Made by a program: the position numbers and the translations under genes. From a virus, in IMG/VR virus record IMGVR_UViG_3300017781_000042, positions 1 through 38,255 of that record: 38,255 nucleotides of DNA; one strand, given 5' to 3'. The notes beneath the pieces are model-generated. The model worked only from the letters and a program-made list of their open reading frames with translations, made no database searches and was not told where the DNA came from. Each line of letters begins with the position of its first letter. The first letter of the stretch is position 1. Positions 36,803 through 38,255 of this stretch are shown here, one piece after another.

Positions 36803-38255
36803 CCCAAATAAGTTTTATAAACAGAATGGACGGTACAAAAGAAGAGCTCGAAGCGGACATAAAAGAAGTAGCAACAGGCGCATTGGACTCTGATTGGTCA
36901 CCTCCTGCTTCGTTCCCAGACCACTATAAAGAAGCCAAAGTAATATCGATTGACCTAGAAACTCGTGATCCAAATTTAATGACGTTAGGACCGGGCTGGG
37001 CGAGAGATGATGGTTATGTTATTGGGTACGCTGTTGCTTTCAATAACTTCTGCGGGTACTACCCTATCCGACACGAAGGCGGAGGCAATCTACCAGAGAA
37101 AGCAGTGATAAGTTACATCAAAGAAATGATGGCGACTAACATACCCAAAGTCATGCACAACGCTCAGTATGATGTCGGCTGGATGCGTTGGGCGGGCATT
37201 GAGGTCAACGGTGTTATAAACGATACAATGACTGCTGCGGCTATGCTTAACGAGAACAGGCGGTGGTACAATCTAAACTCTCTTGCCATTGATTACCTCA
37301 ACGAAAGCAAGAACGAGAAAGCCATGAAACGTGCGGCGGCAGACTATGGTGTTGATCCGAAGGCTGATATGTGGCGATTGCCTAGTCGTTTTGTGGGCGC
37401 ATATGCAGAACAAGATGCAAGTGTCACGCTTCGACTGTGGGAGTTATTAAATCGTGAGATGGACAGAGAAGAAGTGCGTAGCATCTTTGATCTTGAGACA
37501 GAACTCACACGTCTTCTTATTGATATGCGGTGGCGTGGTGTGCGTGTTGACCTTGAGGCCACTGAGAAGACTCGTACAGAGTTAGAGAAGCGGGAGAAGA
37601 AACTACTAAAAGAGATAAAAACAGAAACAAACATAGACATTGAACCTTGGAATCCAACGTCTATTAGTAAGTTGTTTGACTGGCATGAGTTGGTGTACCC
37701 GAAAACAGAGAAGAGCCATGCACCAAGTTTCACGAAACAATTTCTGGCGGCACACCCTCACCCGGTAGCGCAACAAATACTAAAGCTTCGAGAATTTAAC
37801 AAGGCGAACACGACGTTCATCGAGAACATACTGAAGTTTGAACACAAGGGGCGGATACATGCTGAGTTTCACCCATTGCGTAGCGATGATGGCGGCACAG
37901 TGACAGGACGGTTCTCTTCGTCTAACCCAAACCTACAGCAGATTCCGGCTCGTGATCCAGAGATTAAGTCTCTTATCCGTGGTTTATTTGTCCCAGAGGA
38001 GGGCGAGAAGTGGGCGAGTTTTGACTACGCATCACAGGAGCCTCGGTGGTTGGCACATTATTGTGCTTCCTTAAAAGGTGCAAACAGGCACGAACAGATA
38101 GGTAGTGTGATTAATGCATACCATGAGGGCGACGCGGACTTTCACCAAATGGTTGCGGATATGGCTGGTATTACTCGTAAGAACGCAAAGACAGTTAATC
38201 TAGGCATCATGTATGGTATGGGCGTAAACAAACTAGCGGGTGTTTTAGATATTGA
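36799..38255 (+). CDS. polA: Family A DNA polymerase, 3'-truncated by the window
   Basis: The ATG overlaps the helicase stop (ATGA). The frame stays open to the edge (485 residues). The 3'-5' exonuclease domain has SIDLETRDP (Asp52, Glu54), HNAQYDVGWM (Asn121, Asp125) and YAEQDASVT (Tyr202, Asp206). In the polymerase domain, TVTGRFSSSNPNLQQIP (from 367), motif A FDYASQEPRW (Asp409) and motif B RKNAKTVNLGIMYG (Arg460, Lys464, Tyr472) are present; motif C lies beyond the edge. T7-like replication is expected. The motif A form DYASQEPR differs from the common DYSQIELR. Confidence 0.93.
   Translation, partial: MTQISFINRMDGTKEELEADIKEVATGALDSDWSPPASFPDHYKEAKVISIDLETRDPNLMTLGPGWARDDGYVIGYAVAFNNFCGYYPIRHEGGGNLPEKAVISYIKEMMATNIPKVMHNAQYDVGWMRWAGIEVNGVINDTMTAAAMLNENRRWYNLNSLAIDYLNESKNEKAMKRAAADYGVDPKADMWRLPSRFVGAYAEQDASVTLRLWELLNREMDREEVRSIFDLETELTRLLIDMRWRGVRVDLEATEKTRTELEKREKKLLKEIKTETNIDIEPWNPTSISKLFDWHELVYPKTEKSHAPSFTKQFLAAHPHPVAQQILKLREFNKANTTFIENILKFEHKGRIHAEFHPLRSDDGGTVTGRFSSSNPNLQQIPARDPEIKSLIRGLFVPEEGEKWASFDYASQEPRWLAHYCASLKGANRHEQIGSVINAYHEGDADFHQMVADMAGITRKNAKTVNLGIMYGMGVNKLAGVLDI

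Noticed and set aside
1-38255. Integrase, attachment site, tRNA or lysin gene
   Set aside because: I looked for tyrosine and serine recombinase motifs, tRNA cloverleaves and endolysin motifs in the translated frames and saw none; they may lie outside the window.

Overview
The window is a large, incomplete piece of a tailed-phage genome. It carries terminase, portal, capsid, neck and tail-fibre genes together with a phage replication set. Many of the virion proteins resemble families I associate with marine (pelagic) phage metagenomes: short glycine/threonine-rich fibre proteins, small basic cysteine proteins and fibre ends carrying a YEEG-WTPT motif. The host is therefore probably a marine bacterium, perhaps an alphaproteobacterium, but the host call is inference. 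I saw no integrase, tRNA, rRNA, CRISPR array or insertion sequence. Both ends are cut: a gene on the minus strand runs off the left edge and DNA polymerase runs off the right edge. LAYOUT. From 1 to 22430 every gene is on the minus strand and tightly packed, forming a late virion operon. Read in transcription order (right to left) it has the large terminase, a membrane-anchored small protein, a 1151-aa protein with polyvalent-protein-like motifs, the portal, a holin-like protein, several small virion proteins, a cysteine-rich HiPIP-like protein, a GroES-like co-chaperonin, a scaffold-like protein, a small conserved protein, a decoration-like protein and the major capsid protein. A strong terminator that overlaps a good promoter follows the capsid gene. 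Then come another virion protein, a group of small basic proteins, neck/adaptor proteins (one followed by a cupredoxin-like protein) and the tail-fibre proteins. From 22431 to 22726 lies a divergent control region. From 22727 to 38255 most genes are on the plus strand: small early genes, a small HTH regulator, many short accessory genes, a cytosine DNA methyltransferase, and a replication block with a possible ssDNA-binding protein, a TOTE-type archaeo-eukaryotic primase, a UvrD-like helicase and family A DNA polymerase. Two minus-strand islands interrupt this arm: small terminase plus a VRR-NUC-type nuclease (25599-26481), and a ribbon-helix-helix protein plus an SNF2-type helicase (30386-32198). 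NOTABLE SIGNALS. The most striking is a complete 242-aa gene (28348-29076) nested out of frame inside the methyltransferase gene, with its own ribosome binding site and recognisable conserved motifs, so about 730 bases appear to encode two conserved proteins. Others are an 8-bp-periodic TTATAC array with DnaA-box-like sites beside the small terminase, three copies of a GC-rich plus GCGCAAG repeat, a repeated TTGACTTTCCCCC promoter with an operator-like palindrome, and overlapping divergent promoters at 32217-32255.
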